Source of the DNA: Spirodela intermedia
Taxonomy: Eukaryota > Streptophyta > Magnoliopsida > Alismatales > Araceae
Direction: 5' to 3'
DNA length: 64,000 nucleotides
Assembly: GCA_902729315.2 (NCBI GenBank)
Contig: LR746278.1
Location: 1,251,001-1,315,000 of the forward strand
The position numbers and the translations under genes were made by a program. The notes under the pieces were generated by a model that did not search any database, was not told where the DNA came from, and saw nothing but the letters and a program-made list of their open reading frames with translations. This document shows, piece after piece, positions 33,301-45,612 of the stretch; within the stretch, counting starts at the first letter, position 1, and each line of letters starts with the position of its first letter.

Positions 33301-35457
33301 AAGCAACTTCGAATTATGTGTTGTGAGCTATCAAAGTAACCATTACTTCGGAACTCATCCCAGGGATCCATTATAAGAGAGAGTATCCCAGTTGCCACAG
33401 CCATCACTGGGGTGACATAACTCATCAAAGTGAGCGGATTTTTTAAACCTAAACAAGACCCCAAAAAAAATCAGCATCATATGAGAGCAAGATTTGTTTT
33501 TAGACCCAAAGAAATGTTTGGTACTCTTCAAGAAACCAATGCCTACAGTTGTAACTTAGAATCACTTTTAGAACCAAGAACCAAGTTAAGAAAATACGTC
33601 AATGACTTGGACAAGCACAGATCATCAACAAGTTAGAAGTACAGGTGCCGGTCTCAAAAGGTACAGGTAGACATATCAAAACAAAGTGCTATTCTAGAAA
33701 ATAGTTGGCAGATACCACTTTACATAAAAAAAAAATGCTTACCATAGGCTTCTTTCTTCATCAAATTTTGGGGACCAACCAGAACGAAACAACAACAATC
33801 TATCAGTTTCCATCATCAAACAGTCAAAAAAGTAAAATAAAAAGATGCAGTGAAGGGATGATACTTCATTTTTTGTTATAATGACAAATGACGTCAAATT
33901 TAACCAATAAATACATGCGTACCTGCAAAAGTATCTGAGTCATTGACCAGCGAAAACCCGACATAACGGAAGAAAACATAATAAAAATGAATCCCCAGAA
34001 TTCAAATTCGGTCTCCCTGGCAACTGGTAAGAGGTCAACATCAGATAATCATTCATCAAGAACAAATTTGGTATGACAAAAAAATAATGCACAAGAGCGA
34101 ACATGGCCGCAAAAAATTAAGAAATGAAAAGCCATATACCTGCCAGAAGTACTCCAACCGAAATGATGAAAATGATACCCAAAAGTTTAATACTGGGACT
34201 CTCTAACCTGACGAGATAGACACATTATAAAAGAAAAAATTTAAGCAGCATGTGCATAAAACGACAGAGAAAACTCACCTGAATGCAAAAGCAAACATAA
34301 GCAAAAATATTGGAGAGGCAGATTTACACTGCATAAATAAAAGTGAGAAAAGACGCTTATTTAGAGCTAAAAGAAAATATTTGAAAATAAAAGAAAAAGA
34401 TAAAATGCAGTTTAAAGAGACAAACCATAGTAGCAAATGTGACAGAAATGAAGACGAGTGAAGCATTGCTAAGATTGATATCCAATGCTGTTCCCAATGC
34501 AGTGGGCACAACTGTGGAAAAGTAAAGTACATCAAGAGCATGAGCAGATATGACATTTTAGAAATAAAAAGGGAACAAGAGAAAATACAAAATTAAGTAA
34601 AACTTCAGGACTCAAGTCTTTCAGGTTCAAACCCAATCATAGATTAATAAGTCAAGACTCTCAGCTTGCACTGGTATTTTCGATGTCAACATTTCTATGC
34701 AGGCAAATCAAGAAGAAAAGACCAATATAAATCTATAGATCCCTAATAATACCAAGAGATCGGCCTCCAAAATTTGAAAAAAATTAGCCATCCATTAGCA
34801 TTTGGTAGAAACATCTAACATGAAGTTCATGAGACAATAAAGTTGTCATCCACCAAACATACAAATCGTAAAATCGTCAGAAACCCTGCGTTCAATGTTG
34901 TATCACTGAGCCAATATTCATGTAGAAAGAAAGTCATCAGGTCGTGCTTGGACGTCAGGCAGTTCAAATTCGACTATGTTAATGGTCCCAGATTATTGGC
35001 TGACACAGAAATAATATTAATTTACCTGAGAACCAAGAAATGCTATGGTTCTTACGTACGATTTATCAATTTAATCTTTTTGAGATCATACACATTTTTT
35101 ATCCATATTTGTCTATAAATGAAGCAGAAATAATTCCCCAAATAGTTAAATGATATCAGAACGTTTGTATCATTAAGAGTAGTGTTCACTGCAGTGTGAA
35201 GAATGTATATTCTCTGGCAAAACTTGGCTTTCACCCACTTATTTCAGTTCTGTCAGCATTCTTAATGTGGATGAGCACCAACAACCAAATCGGCGACTTT
35301 AAGCAAAAAAGTTATTTCATCCTTCATTAGCTACATGCTTACCATCTGATTATAAACTTGTATCTCAGAGAATGTCTTTTCGTATGGGGAATGTCATCCA
35401 TTCTTGGTTTCCCACTGCCAAATTGCATGAAGGGCTGTTAAGCTCAAGGTTCCTTAA

Positions 35458-35503
<46 letters not shown>

Positions 35504-36842
35504 CTCTCTCTCGCTCTTGCTCTCACTCTCTCTCCCCTCTCTCTGTCGTGTAACTAAGGAAATATCCACCAACAAATGTATGAGTATTGAAATCCATGTG
35601 GACACAGATGATGAATTCTTTGTTCTTCAACAGCGTATGAATCTTCGTGCACCTCTTACACCAATTATCTTCTCAAAATCTAGTGTAGGTGCCATACTCC
35701 ATAAAATCTTGAACGTGTTTGAATATTTTCCCACTTTCAAAGTTACTCTTTACAATGGGCGAAGTCAGACCAGTGATTTAATATCAGTTACCACTTCTGC
35801 CTGACTTTATTGCCCACAAGCTTCCATGATCATTATTGAGATAGCCACCTCCTAGCAAGACCTTATGGACCTTACTGAGGCTCCTCACTCCCAGACTGTA
35901 TTCCTTTTGTCAACGAAGTTGAAGCCATACTACAATTTACATAAAATTCCCTTCAATTTTTACCTTTGTTCCCTAAAAACATCCTCATCATATGAGCGAT
36001 CCACCATCAGTTTTGAAAAGAAATCACCTTCAAAATCTGAAAACAGAGCACATTAAATTAAAGAATCTAACCTTTGAAGAAATAATCCCGCCATGTCATT
36101 TTTGTGTTGATTTCCATCTTCTGAGATCGACACCATATGATCATCTTGGATAATACAGCTTGCATCGTAAAGTGAATCGTATTCATCAACAACGGAGCAG
36201 GAAATTTGCCAAGCTTATTTCCTAACAATGACTTGTTGTACCTAATGAAGAGACGGGGAAGATGCTTCCGATCTTAGAAAACGCAGAAGAAATTAACTGT
36301 TGCCTGAAACTTAAGCGAGATCCGGGCACTTACAGCGTCAAACATGTGCTGAATGTGTACCACAGAAGTATATAGAATAATGTCTTCAGCACGACAGGTG
36401 CGGATAGAGCAGTCTGATGATTCTCGCCGTCTGTGAACTCATTGTGTCTCGACCCGTTAGCTTGCTCTACATCCAGGGGAAGGTACTTCGTCCTGTTCCC
36501 GCCTCCTTCTTGACCAAAAGTAAATGCCCCATTGAGATGCAAAGTCGTCTGTCTGAACTTGTTACTCACTTGGCTCCCTGGTCCAGGGTTCTCTCCGGCG
36601 GATCCATCTTGCCGCAGAAGGGGCAGCTCGAAGTCGTCGCATTCTTCTGCATCACCCCCGGCCTTCAATCCAGAGTCCTCCGGCGAAGGACCAGGAGCTT
36701 CGATCCCGTCCTCGTTGCACCACCGAGAGAAGGAGAGCTCTCTACGGTGAAGCGAATCGGCGGCCTCCGGATTGTCATCTCCCTCGTTAGTCAACTCTTC
36801 TCGCTCATCGCCCTTTGCAGAATCGGTACTACTCTCTTCCAT
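30354..36842 (-). CDS. Sugar-phosphate/nucleotide-sugar transporter, TPT/DMT family (At1g06470-like)
   Basis: Eleven exons: 36334-36842, 36072-36241, 34426-34511, 34279-34328, 34140-34207, 33923-34023, 33743-33755, 33264-33448, 33098-33184, 31634-31728 and 30354-30462. The phases close to 490 aa. About 145 N-terminal residues are hydrophilic and acidic. The membrane part follows, with VVLKTLFYILLWYTFSTCLT, YNKSLLG, GTALDINLSNASLVFISVTF, CKSASPIFLLMFAFAFR, FWGFIFIMFSSVMSGFRW, GGALAFSM, VTIAGVVKEAVTIV and IMIGVSLFNWYK. This gives about ten helices of the drug/metabolite transporter fold, probably in a Golgi or other endomembrane. The cytosolic tail contains APKYVILDEMD. The substrate is unknown for this subgroup. 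Exon 7 is a 13-nt microexon (KEAYG), needed for phase and homology. Confidence 0.93.
32640..32771. repeat. Three tandem copies of a 44-bp unit in a transporter intron
   Basis: Copies start at 32640, 32684 and 32728 and are nearly identical. Each unit contains the inverted pair GCAAATT/AATTTGC about 11 bp apart, so every copy can fold into a short hairpin. It lies in the intron between exons 9 and 10. Confidence 0.95.
35461..35533. repeat. (CT)n microsatellite in a transporter intron
   Basis: A CT tract of about 40 bp continues as interrupted CTCG/CTCT, within the long second intron. Confidence 0.9.
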
Positions 36843-37928
36843 TCGTCTACTCCTCTATTGCATCCACATCACATCATCTACGCCACCCTAGAAACCCAAA
36901 AAGGCACTCGAACTCAGATTCGACCTATTTCTGTGGAGCTACCGAAGAGTCGAATGATCAGATCGCGGAACGAGACTCCCGGCGGCTCTCGAAGACGCCA
37001 CCCGCCGTAGTCTGGCGCTCCCACGTCCGGCTGCCGAGTGAGTCAACGAGGTCGCTACTTCGTCGAGCTGCCTACAGGACAGACACAAAAATCAACTCCT
37101 CGCCGGGCGACTCCCGTCTGCCCAAGGGACAGCACGTAGACCTCCACCGTAAAGCCCTGCTCCCCCAGTTTCTCCGGTGGATATCCAGCAATCACAGGGA
37201 GATTGGCGCACAAATCCGGAGATCTGAAGCTGCGATCGTCTCGCCGGATGGAGATCCACCGTCGCCCGCTCTGGCGTACTTCTCTGCGGACGGCGAAGAG
37301 AGAAAATAGGTGAGAACAGGTACGGAGTCTCCACTTAGTAAGACTGCCTGTACAATTCACCAAAAGTCCCCAAAATTTCCACAAGTAACATATCGGACGG
37401 CGTGGCAGATCGTTACGGAGATGATTTCTCGTTTTACATACCCCGTATGTTTACATATTTGTTGCATCACATACCGCAACAGTTGTACCTCCGCTCCGTA
37501 ACCCCCGCCTCGTTCGACGCTAATCGGAATGTTAACCATCACCGTTGAGTTGAGGCGGCAGCCCCCAACATTCTCCTAAATTACATTATAGACCTTATTC
37601 ACTCAAATTTGTGCAAATACTTTTCTTGAAGACTGGCAGGACTTTGAATCCCATATTTTAAGGTTAAATCCCAAAATCACCAGAATATTCCGTACGATTA
37701 TTCGATTTTGGGTAGGTAGATGACAGGGTACCAAATGAAGGAAATATCTTTGATGAGAATTTGGGCCTGAAGGCCCAATAACACCGATAACTGTTGATTA
37801 CTTGGCCACGTTTCCCCGGCCCATTTGCATAGAATATGGGAAAATATTATTTCTCCCGAATTCAGTAAATGTTTTTTAATTCAATAAATGCATTAAAAAG
37901 TAGGCCTACAAGACGACCCACTCACCTT

Positions 37929-37965
<37 letters not shown>

Positions 37966-38320
37966 TGGCCGCATGTTAGCCATGGAGAAAACGCGGGCGG
38001 CGGGGATTCGAGAAGTCAAAGACGGGGGCTGGGAAGGTGATCAACGGAATTCCCGTCCCCAGTTTGACGGTCTGCTTTGGGTGGGACACGTGCAAACGAT
38101 ATCGGATGGAAATATATCGAAATATCTCCTCTATTCGTTTCTAATCGTCTTCCTCCGAGAGGCGGACGCGTTCAACCAGCGATCTCTCCCGATCCATGCA
38201 TGGAAACGTAACGCAGAGTATGAAAAATCCGACAAGATGTTCTTCCACGATCCGGGGGATCTTCCCTCTTGTTTAATGAATCAAAGAACATAATAATTCT
38301 TTCGGGCGATCAAATGTGTG

Positions 38321-38349
<29 letters not shown>
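36843..38349. promoter_or_regulatory. Transporter upstream region and PUB17 3' flank
   Basis: GC-rich leader sequence runs to about 37310. TGGGCC/GGCCCA motifs lie near 37767-37782 and 37821. (GA)n runs lie at about 37929-37960 and 38322-38349, the latter touching the PUB17 stop codon. No further gene is supported. Confidence 0.45.
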
Positions 38350-38351
<2 letters not shown>

Positions 38352-40533
38352 ACAGGGCCGGCACGGCCATTGGGCCAGAGACGGCGGTGGCGGAGTCGAC
38401 GATGCTGAAGTCGGTGATGGCGGCGGCGGTGGCGGTGACGGTGGAGATGGTTGCCGTCCTCTGAGACGCCATCGTTGGCGCGAAGGCCCAGCCGCCGGAG
38501 AGGGGAGACGGGACAGTCCTGCGGCAGACTCTGGCGAGGGACGCCGCCTTCCGCCTGGCCCGCTTCGTCCCCGTGAACAAGAGCGTCTGTATGAGCCCCC
38601 CGAGAGCCGGCGCCCTCGCGACTCTATCCGCCACGGCAACGCCGCCGCTCCGGCACATCTCCAGGAGAGCGGCGACGGCGTTCTCTTTCCCCCGCGGGCT
38701 CCCCCGCCGCATGAGACCCACCAGGCCGGCCAATGCCCTGTCCTCCCTGGCGAGGCCCTCGGCTCCGGCGGGCTGCCGCGCCAGCAGCGCCAACGCGCCG
38801 GCAGCCTCCTCCGCCACCGCCTCCGTTGCCAGCGCCGCCACCAGCGCCGCCACCGCCTTCGACTCCACCATCCTCAGGCTGGTCTCTGGATGGGTCGACA
38901 GATTGAACAGCGTCGCCACCGCGTCCTTCTTCCCGGTCTGCGTTCCCCCGGCCAGCAGCGCCGCCAGGGCCTCCAGCGCGCCCTCCTCGCTGGCGATCAG
39001 CAGCTTGTACTCGTGCACCACGGAGAGGCTAAACAGCACCGCCGCTGCATTCTCCCTCGCCTCCGTCGTCCACCCTTCTCGGAAAACCTCCACGATGGAC
39101 CTCAAGCATCCGGGTTCCTCCATAATCCGATATTTATTCCTGTCGGGCAACGAGAGATTGAGTATCGCCGTGACGGCGTTGACCTGGGTTTCGGGGTTGG
39201 TGGAGCGGAGCAGTCGCCGGAGCGGGGGGATAGCTCCTTCTTCCACGACGCAGAGCCGGTTCTCCTTCCCGGTCCTCGTGAGGATGCGGAGCTCGCAGGC
39301 GGACTCCGTCTTGGCGTACTCGGATCCGCGCGAGAGCTGAACGATCAGCAACCTGGCGGTGGCGCGGTTCGCCTGCACGGCGGCTCTGGTGACGGCCCTC
39401 GAGAGGAAGCTCTCGGCGGAGCCGTCGGGTGTGGCTGGCGGGTCACAGGGGACGCCGTTGGCGGCGCACCACTGGGCGATGAGGTTCCTCAGGGATCTGT
39501 TGGGGACGAGGCGGGTGTGGGAGAGCGTCTGGCCGGAGTTGGGGCAGGTCCGGTGGCCCTCCTCGATCCACCGGACGATCGAAGAGCGATCGTAGGTCTG
39601 TCCTGTGGAGACGATCACCGGATCTCGCATCAAGTCCAGAGAAATCGGGCAGCAGAAGTCCTTGGGGACGATCTGGGAGATCACGCTGCTGGATTTCCTC
39701 AAATGGGCGGCGCCGGATCCCTTCCCCGCCTCCGGTGGCGCTGCCTCCTCGAATTCGAAGAGGGAGAATCTGGCGTAGCGGGTGAGGGCGATGACCCCGT
39801 AGATCGCCGCCGGATCCACGTCGTCCTCCTGGGAATATATCCTCTCCTCGAGGAATTCGATCTCGGCACAGCAGGACCTCGCGTCCTGGATGCCCAGCTT
39901 CTCGACGAAGGTCTCGCGGAGGTCGGAGATGTCCGGGGGTTGATCCTTGTCAAAGTCGTCGAGGAAGGAGGAGACTTTCAGGCGGAGGGCTTCGTCGCGC
40001 GGGTCAAGATAGAGCTTCGACCTCCTGGCCTGCCGGTGGAGGAGCTCGATCTGCTCCCACAGGTCTTCATCCAAAGCGAACTCCCGAAGGGGGAGGACGT
40101 CGAGGAGGGTGGAGATCTCCTGGGTGAGGTCGTGGAAGTGCCCGGAGATGTGGGAGTTCTGGAGGAGGAGCCATAGCCGGCTCGAGTGGGCGCAGTAATC
40201 CAGGAGGATCTTCGACCGGTAGAGGAGGATGTAGAGCTCCCTGAAGCAGGTGTTCGCCGCCGCCGGGAGATGTTGCTGCTGTTGCGTCCTCGCGGTGGAG
40301 GCGTCGCCGAGGGACTCAAAGATGGCGGAGAGTATCTTGACGGCGCGGACGATTGAGCGGGCGTTGCGGCGTTGGAAAGGCATGGGGAGATTTGCAGAGG
40401 CGGCGAGGTCGGCGGAGACGGCGGCGAGGGCTCGGACGAGCGCGATGTCGGAGAGGTCCGCCGGAGGGAAGAAGGCCCCAGCCAGCGGCAATTTCCTCCC
40501 CGGCGACGACGAGATGGGAGGTGCGTTGGCCAT
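38350..40533 (-). CDS. PUB17: U-box E3 ubiquitin ligase with ARM repeats, PUB17-like
   Basis: An intronless 727-aa protein. Residues about 25-250 are the U-box N-terminal domain (FQRRNARSIVRAVKI, LYILLYRSKILLDYC, WLLLQNSHISGHFHDL). The U-box is at about 289-363 (VPKDFCCPISLDLMRDPVIV, GQTYDRSSIVRWIEEGH, CPNSGQTL), which recruits E2 enzymes. Six or so armadillo repeats fill about 400-690 (for example TGKENRLCVVEEGAIPPL, NAAAVLFSLSVVHEYK, GKKDAVATLFNLSTHPE, RGKENAVAALLEMC). The length, the order of domains and the hydrophobic-proline C-terminus ending VPAL match PUB17, known from Arabidopsis and solanaceous plants as a positive regulator of cell death and immunity. PUB16 is the close alternative. 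The antisense strand has a long open frame caused by GC-rich codon use; it is not a gene. Confidence 0.95.
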
Positions 40534-41562
40534 TCCTGGAGCTAGTCGCCAAGATCACCTACGCGCGGGAGGATTCCCTGATTCTTCTTCTTCTTCTGTC
40601 TGGTTCTGGGGCTCTGCGTCGGTCCAAGAATAAAAGGGCTGCCCGGGTCTTTTATTCAAGAGTGGGTTCTTTGAGGTTCGCCTTGCCGCGTGGGCGCCTA
40701 CCATCGCCGTCGGCATTATCGTGGTATTGTCCCTCTGTCTGTCTGCCTGTCTCTCTCTCTCTCCTCCCTCGCTCTCCCAGAAGGCATACCGTTGACTGTT
40801 ACCCCCATTCCACGTTGTTCCGACGTGTACGCTTGGGCGACGGATGTGTCGCCTCGGATAACCCACGGCGGCGGCGGAGCCGCTAAGAAATGTCAACGCT
40901 GGCCTTCAGGGGATCCACCTGGCGGCGGGGACCGGGTTACTGGGGCGGCGCTGGGCGTGGATTATCTGCATTTGGCTCCTTCCATCTTCCAAAGTCAGTA
41001 AACATCGGCACGTTCCATATGGATGGCTTCCACGTGGAGGATAGAGAGGGGGAGATCGTCACGTTTATCGCTCAATCATAGGAAAGAATCACCGTGATGT
41101 AGGGTTAAAACAAGAATTTGTCAACCGCTTTTAGAGTTAGTTGGTCAACGGCCATCTGGTTATTGGCGGCGGAGGGCAGTGCCGCCGAATAACCTAGAAC
41201 GGTCAACATGGTTGGTTGTTGGCGAGGAGTGGTTGGTGGCATCTGGTTCGCAGATTAGTAAAAAAGAAATACCTACAAATGAAAACATGCGAAAAAAATC
41301 TACGAGAGCCACTACTAACCATTCCTTCATCGTGGATCAGATCCCAGGGGCCAAGTCATCCAAAGAGCCGGGTCAACTCTCCGCTTCCCTGCACCATCCT
41401 CAGAACTAGGCTCTAGAGAGAGAGAGAGAGAAAGGGCATCAGTCCTCGTTCAAGCCGCCTTGATCAGGTGAGCAGTCGAGTGGCACAGAAGAAGCCCATC
41501 AAGGGGCGGGGGAGGAGTTCAGGTAAAAGAGTCGCTGTCAGGATTTACAACGGTCTCCGTGG
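40534..41562. promoter_or_regulatory. PUB17 upstream region with W-box cores
   Basis: GTCAA (minus-strand TTGAC) occurs at 40892, 41120, 41144, 41202 and 41372, plus TTGAC at about 40792. A CT tract near 40751-40765 and a GA tract near 41414-41432 are also present. The far end is also the 3' flank of the UBTD gene. No coding region is seen. Confidence 0.45.
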
Positions 41563-43253
41563 TCAGCTCCCGCGAATCAAATTGGTGGGCTCGCTTAGAA
41601 CATAACGGGGAAGTTCATATTTGGTACCTATTTTGAGAGAGGACCCCTCAGACTCGGATGCCGTGGATAAATATTGCAAAAAAAAAAAAGAAAAAAGAAA
41701 TGGAGCATTAAGAGCATCATTGTTATTGACGGTAATTCGTTTTGTCATCTGACGTACCTCTCTCGTCGTAGCAGGTGGACATGTCGGCGGTGGAGAGGAT
41801 GATGCCGGCGCACTCCACGATGAGCTGGGCGTGGATCAGATCGGAAGCTTCCGTGGCGGCTCGGAGCGCGTCCCAGATCTCTGCGTCGATTAGGGAGAAT
41901 GTATGAGCCATTATTATGACGACGATGATGACGAAAGGACTCCATTGAAGCTTCAATGGAGTTTCCACGGAGTGTCAATGCAGCGATTAGGGAAAATAAC
42001 CATTTGCTGCGATACTTGAATTCAATAAAGCTTCCATCTCGCACGAAGAAGATTCGCCGCGTAGGATTATAAACCCAGATCACGATGATACGGAGGAACT
42101 AAGATGAGAAGTCAACAGAAGAAGGGGAACCTGTCTGGCCACCATAATGAGGCTGTGTGTCCCAAAATTCCTCACGCATCTGTGCAAGCTGATCCCTGGT
42201 TATGGGCTCGGTGTGTCTCCAAGGTTTTGGCTTCTTCAGCTTCTTTGAATTCTCTGTGACAAGGAAAATTGAGGCGAGAATCCAGAGGAGATTTATTCAG
42301 TCAACAAGCAGGTGATAAACCTTGAGATAGACAAAAAGATAACGAATTCGTCTTCATAAACCGCAGCTCACAGGAATGGAAACTGTGTAACCCGAGTAAA
42401 CTGTGAGAAACATTGCAAGTATTTTACTGTGATCTTTTCTGGTTTAAATTAAACACTGCCCGGGGGGATCTAAGGGTGGGAAAAAACAGGGGATGAGCCA
42501 ATGATAAATTTAGGAGAAAGAATTTTGATCTTACTATTCTGTATCTTGATCAAGTCTAAAGCGGGCCAGGGACCAGCCTTATTCTAGAAATAAAAGTCCA
42601 CGTCTGGTTGGAATTTTTCTTCTTTTATATCTGAGGGCAGCTTCGGTCTCGATGGTCAAAAGGAACCGCTCCACATGCTGCACATGACCTTGTCTTGAAT
42701 GCATATTAGATGTTTCAGAATGTCAACTTCTAGTGTAATGCGAAATTTTGAATGCTTCCTTTCCCGGGTCTTAAATGGTCAAATGCCTCAAACTGGCCCA
42801 TTGTTCATTCAAATACAATGATACAATAAACTTTGTTACATTTAAGCTAGGGTACCGGCTCAACAGTAACATTTACATATCTTCGAGGGAATATATCTGT
42901 ACATCAGCCTGTGCCTGAATCGGGAACAAAGAAAAATGAATGAAGCAGAAATTAAAAACTAACGGAAGCTTAACTATCGGATTCCCAAGTATTCGCGAAT
43001 AATTGAGCCGATTCATGCAACTTCATATTCCGACAAAAGGGAAACCCTGAGGAGATATCGCTTGATCTCGTCAAATGAAAGCCTGCGGCGAAGAAAGAGA
43101 CCTAAAAAAAGAGTCCGCCTATGCGGAGGTCATCATGCCAATCTCCGGAGAAAAAAACAAGCGATTAGAATGCACGGTGAGGGACGCTGAGAGAGAGAGA
43201 AAGAGAGAGAGATGACCACCCCCGTTGGCCAGCCACGATCCAACACATCCCAT
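41563..43253 (-). CDS. UBTD/DC-UbP N-terminal-domain protein (ubiquitin-domain-containing protein family)
   Basis: Four exons: 43220-43253, 42131-42253, 41758-41880 and 41563-41627, with closed phases, giving 114 aa. The N-terminus MGCVGS is an N-myristoylation and palmitoylation signature. Then come KKLKKPKPWRHTEPI, QMREEFWDTQPHYGG, EIWDALRAATEASD, CYDERGTKYELPRYVL and SEPTNLI, the DC-UbP/UBTD N-terminal domain. Animal UBTD1/2 carry a C-terminal ubiquitin-like fold; plant members, including this one, stop before it. UBTD proteins associate with E2 enzymes, but the role in plants is unknown to me. The 34-nt first exon was found by searching upstream for MGC followed by a donor in phase 1; it is the least certain part. 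Confidence 0.88.
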
Positions 43254-43475
43254 CCTTCTCGTACGCCGCAAATCACCTCAAATTAAGAACGAGGTCGGAT
43301 CATCGGATGAGAGCTACGGTACAAGACTCGGAGACGTAGGATTCCGTCGAGGATCTCTCTGTAGCCTGACAGAATTCCACCGTTTCTGAGGATGGAGGGT
43401 GCGACGCCGGCAAGAATGGTCGTTGCTCCCGTGAGTGAGTGTTCCTTGGACGGATGCGCTCAACGTATCTATATG

Positions 43476-43540
<65 letters not shown>

Positions 43541-45195
43541 CCGATTTTTACAGTTTTGTTCTTCACCCTCTGTGTGAAGATCATAGCCGTTCATCAGTTG
43601 GATTTCCCTAACAGATATTTTTTTAAAAAATAAAATTACCACAAAGATGCGACGTTTTCCTAAATTCCATCTTTAATAAATTTATATGCTTAAAATTACA
43701 AAAGTTATAATCTCAAACAAACCCCCTTAATGGGCCCGGTTGGATCCGATCCTCGCTATGTCCACTTCGGGGTCAACTCCTGAGGGCCTTTTAGTCGGGC
43801 CCACACGCATTTACCTCCATGAAGCCACCCATCTTCGCCCAGGGAGAGAGCGAGAGAGAGAGAGAGATTATAGATGTTTCCAGTTTTGTCCTTCAACCAA
43901 CGTGGGAAGATCACAGCCGTTCATCTTTCGGATTTCCAAATCAAAGAATTTTAAAAAACAATTCTACAAAGAAACAAAATTTCCCCATCACTCACAATAA
44001 ATATTATTTTCTTTAAACTGATGTTCTGAAAAATACAAAAAATTGAAAGGACTCCCCTTAATGGGCCGCGCTGGATCCGAGCCCCCCCATGCCGATGTCC
44101 GACCTGAATCCCAATGGCCTTTATCGGGCCCACACCCATTTACCTCCAAGAACCGATCCATCTTCACCCCGATAATGAGAGAGAAAAAGATACAGAAAGC
44201 AAGCTCCTCTCTCTCTCTCTCTCTCTCTCTCTCGATCTATCTATCTATCTATCTATCTATCCATCTCCTAGAATAGAAGCTCTGTGGATTTTCTTGGTGG
44301 GGAGACGAGTAACAGTGAGAGGCGCACTCCTTTCCTGCCAACGCACACCGGGGCGAACCGCAAGGCGACAGGGGCCACGGCGGACCACCGTCGGGTACAG
44401 AGGAGGGGAGAAGGCGCCGCCTGGTGGCGGTCCCCCATCGGCGCCGCCCGTAGGTCTCCTTGCTGGAGCCCACCGGAAAATGGGCCATGACGCAACGCAT
44501 CAGCTCCCCTCGACTGATGGAGGAAGGAGGAACCGTCCAACGGCCCCTCTTCTTCCTGTCTTCCAGCTCCGGCTACGGAAGACTGCTCGTCGGGAGCAAA
44601 ACGTCGAGCATCTCTCGGGCTGTGGAGACTGTTTGTTGGGATCAAAACGTCGAACACCTCGTGGGCATCGATTCACAGGACCACCGGACAGAGACGGGAA
44701 GAAGAATCGGGAGCAGGCTTCTTCTTCCTCAGCAAGAAAGCGAGGGGGAGAAGAGGAATGGATTGAAGGCCACACATACCTTTATATTCCTGTAATCGTT
44801 TACATGTCCAAATATATAAATTGTATTTCAGTAAGGTCCTCAATGATGCTTAATTGTGTAATTGTCTCTGGCGTTGATTAGTTAATATGGACGTTGGCCC
44901 TCTCGGTTGAATATCATAAATACCTAATAAATACGTAAAACCACGTGGATATCCTTACAGCTCTCGATCGAGCCAGGGGATGCATTTATTTCATATAGAC
45001 CCACAGGGATGAATACATTCATATATACTCTCACTACCCTGAGTCGAACTGGAAAGGAAGAAGAACGAAATCTGGTAAATACCAGTCCTTGGAAATATTT
45101 CCTTATGTAGCCTCATCTCCTGGTTTGTTCAGACGCTGTCCGGAATGGGGGGGGGGTGGGCCCCGTACCAGGGTCACCCTCCAGCTGGGTTGGAG
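43254..45195. other. Intergenic, repeat-rich
   Basis: It contains a (GA)n run at about 43476-43537, a 330-bp tandem repeat (43540-44199), a (CT)n(CTAT)n run at 44204-44262 and GC-rich sequence at 44284-44760 that is open in several frames on both strands without a known domain. From 44800 the sequence is AT-rich and featureless. Confidence 0.55.
43540..44199. repeat. Two-copy tandem repeat, period about 330 bp
   Basis: TTCCAGTTTTGTCCTTC/TTTACAGTTTTGTTCTTC, GATCATAGCCGTTCAT/GATCACAGCCGTTCAT, CTTAATGGGC and CGGGCCCACAC..CATTTACCTCCA occur in the same order 330-331 bp apart (for example 43586 and 43916; 43726 and 44057). Identity is about 70% by eye, and each copy ends in a GA-rich run. Confidence 0.85.
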
Positions 45196-45612
45196 CTAAT
45201 AATATAGTACCAAACTACCCTCAATTAGGGTTTCAAGGCTTCCAGAGAGCTTCCTTGGGAAGGGCTTTAAGGTAATTTTAATTTCAGAGTGGCCATTAGT
45301 CCAGTGTATGATTATTTTATGTTTGATAGCTACGGCCAGGGAAGGAGAAGCCACTCGGCATTCTTGTCCTTGCTGCTGCTGCTTCTTCTGGAGCTCTCGT
45401 GAGTAGGGAGGAGGAGGGAGGGAGGCCTTCTGGTCCTGGCCCCGTCGATCTCGTGTTCTTTCTTCGGCTACGGCTTCGGCTTCGGCTTCAGTTTCTCTTC
45501 TCTTGCGGGGCGGCGCGCTGGTCAGCTCCGCGGGGACGGAAAAGGGAGTGGAGAGGATATTGTTGCTCCCAGCGGATTTAGAGGAAATGGAGAGAGGAGG
45601 AGGTTCCGCCAT
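45196..45612 (-). CDS. Unrecognised open reading frame
   Basis: 138 codons from an ATG in good context (GCCATGGCGG). The predicted peptide begins MAEPPPLSISSKSAGSNN, has a basic RKRRETEAEAEAVAEERT stretch and a Gln-rich run, and then becomes AT-rich. The same frame stays open upstream to an ATG at 46020 (274 codons), but that extension is low-complexity and basic. No family is recognised. It could be a first exon, a leader ORF of a transcript divergent from the DUF641 gene, or chance. Confidence 0.25.
   Translation of the reverse strand: MAEPPPLSISSKSAGSNNILSTPFSVPAELTSAPPRKRRETEAEAEAVAEERTRDRRGQDQKASLPPPPYSRELQKKQQQQGQECRVASPSLAVAIKHKIIIHWTNGHSEIKITLKPFPRKLSGSLETLIEGSLVLYY

Noticed and set aside
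38269-40176. 635-codon plus-strand ORF opposite PUB17
   Set aside because: Low-complexity, Arg/Gly/Pro-rich antisense of a GC-rich coding region; the minus-strand U-box/ARM protein fully explains the sequence.
44114-44881. 255-codon plus-strand ORF and overlapping frames on both strands
   Set aside because: Begins in a CT/CTAT microsatellite and runs through GC-rich sequence that is open in several frames; no domain.
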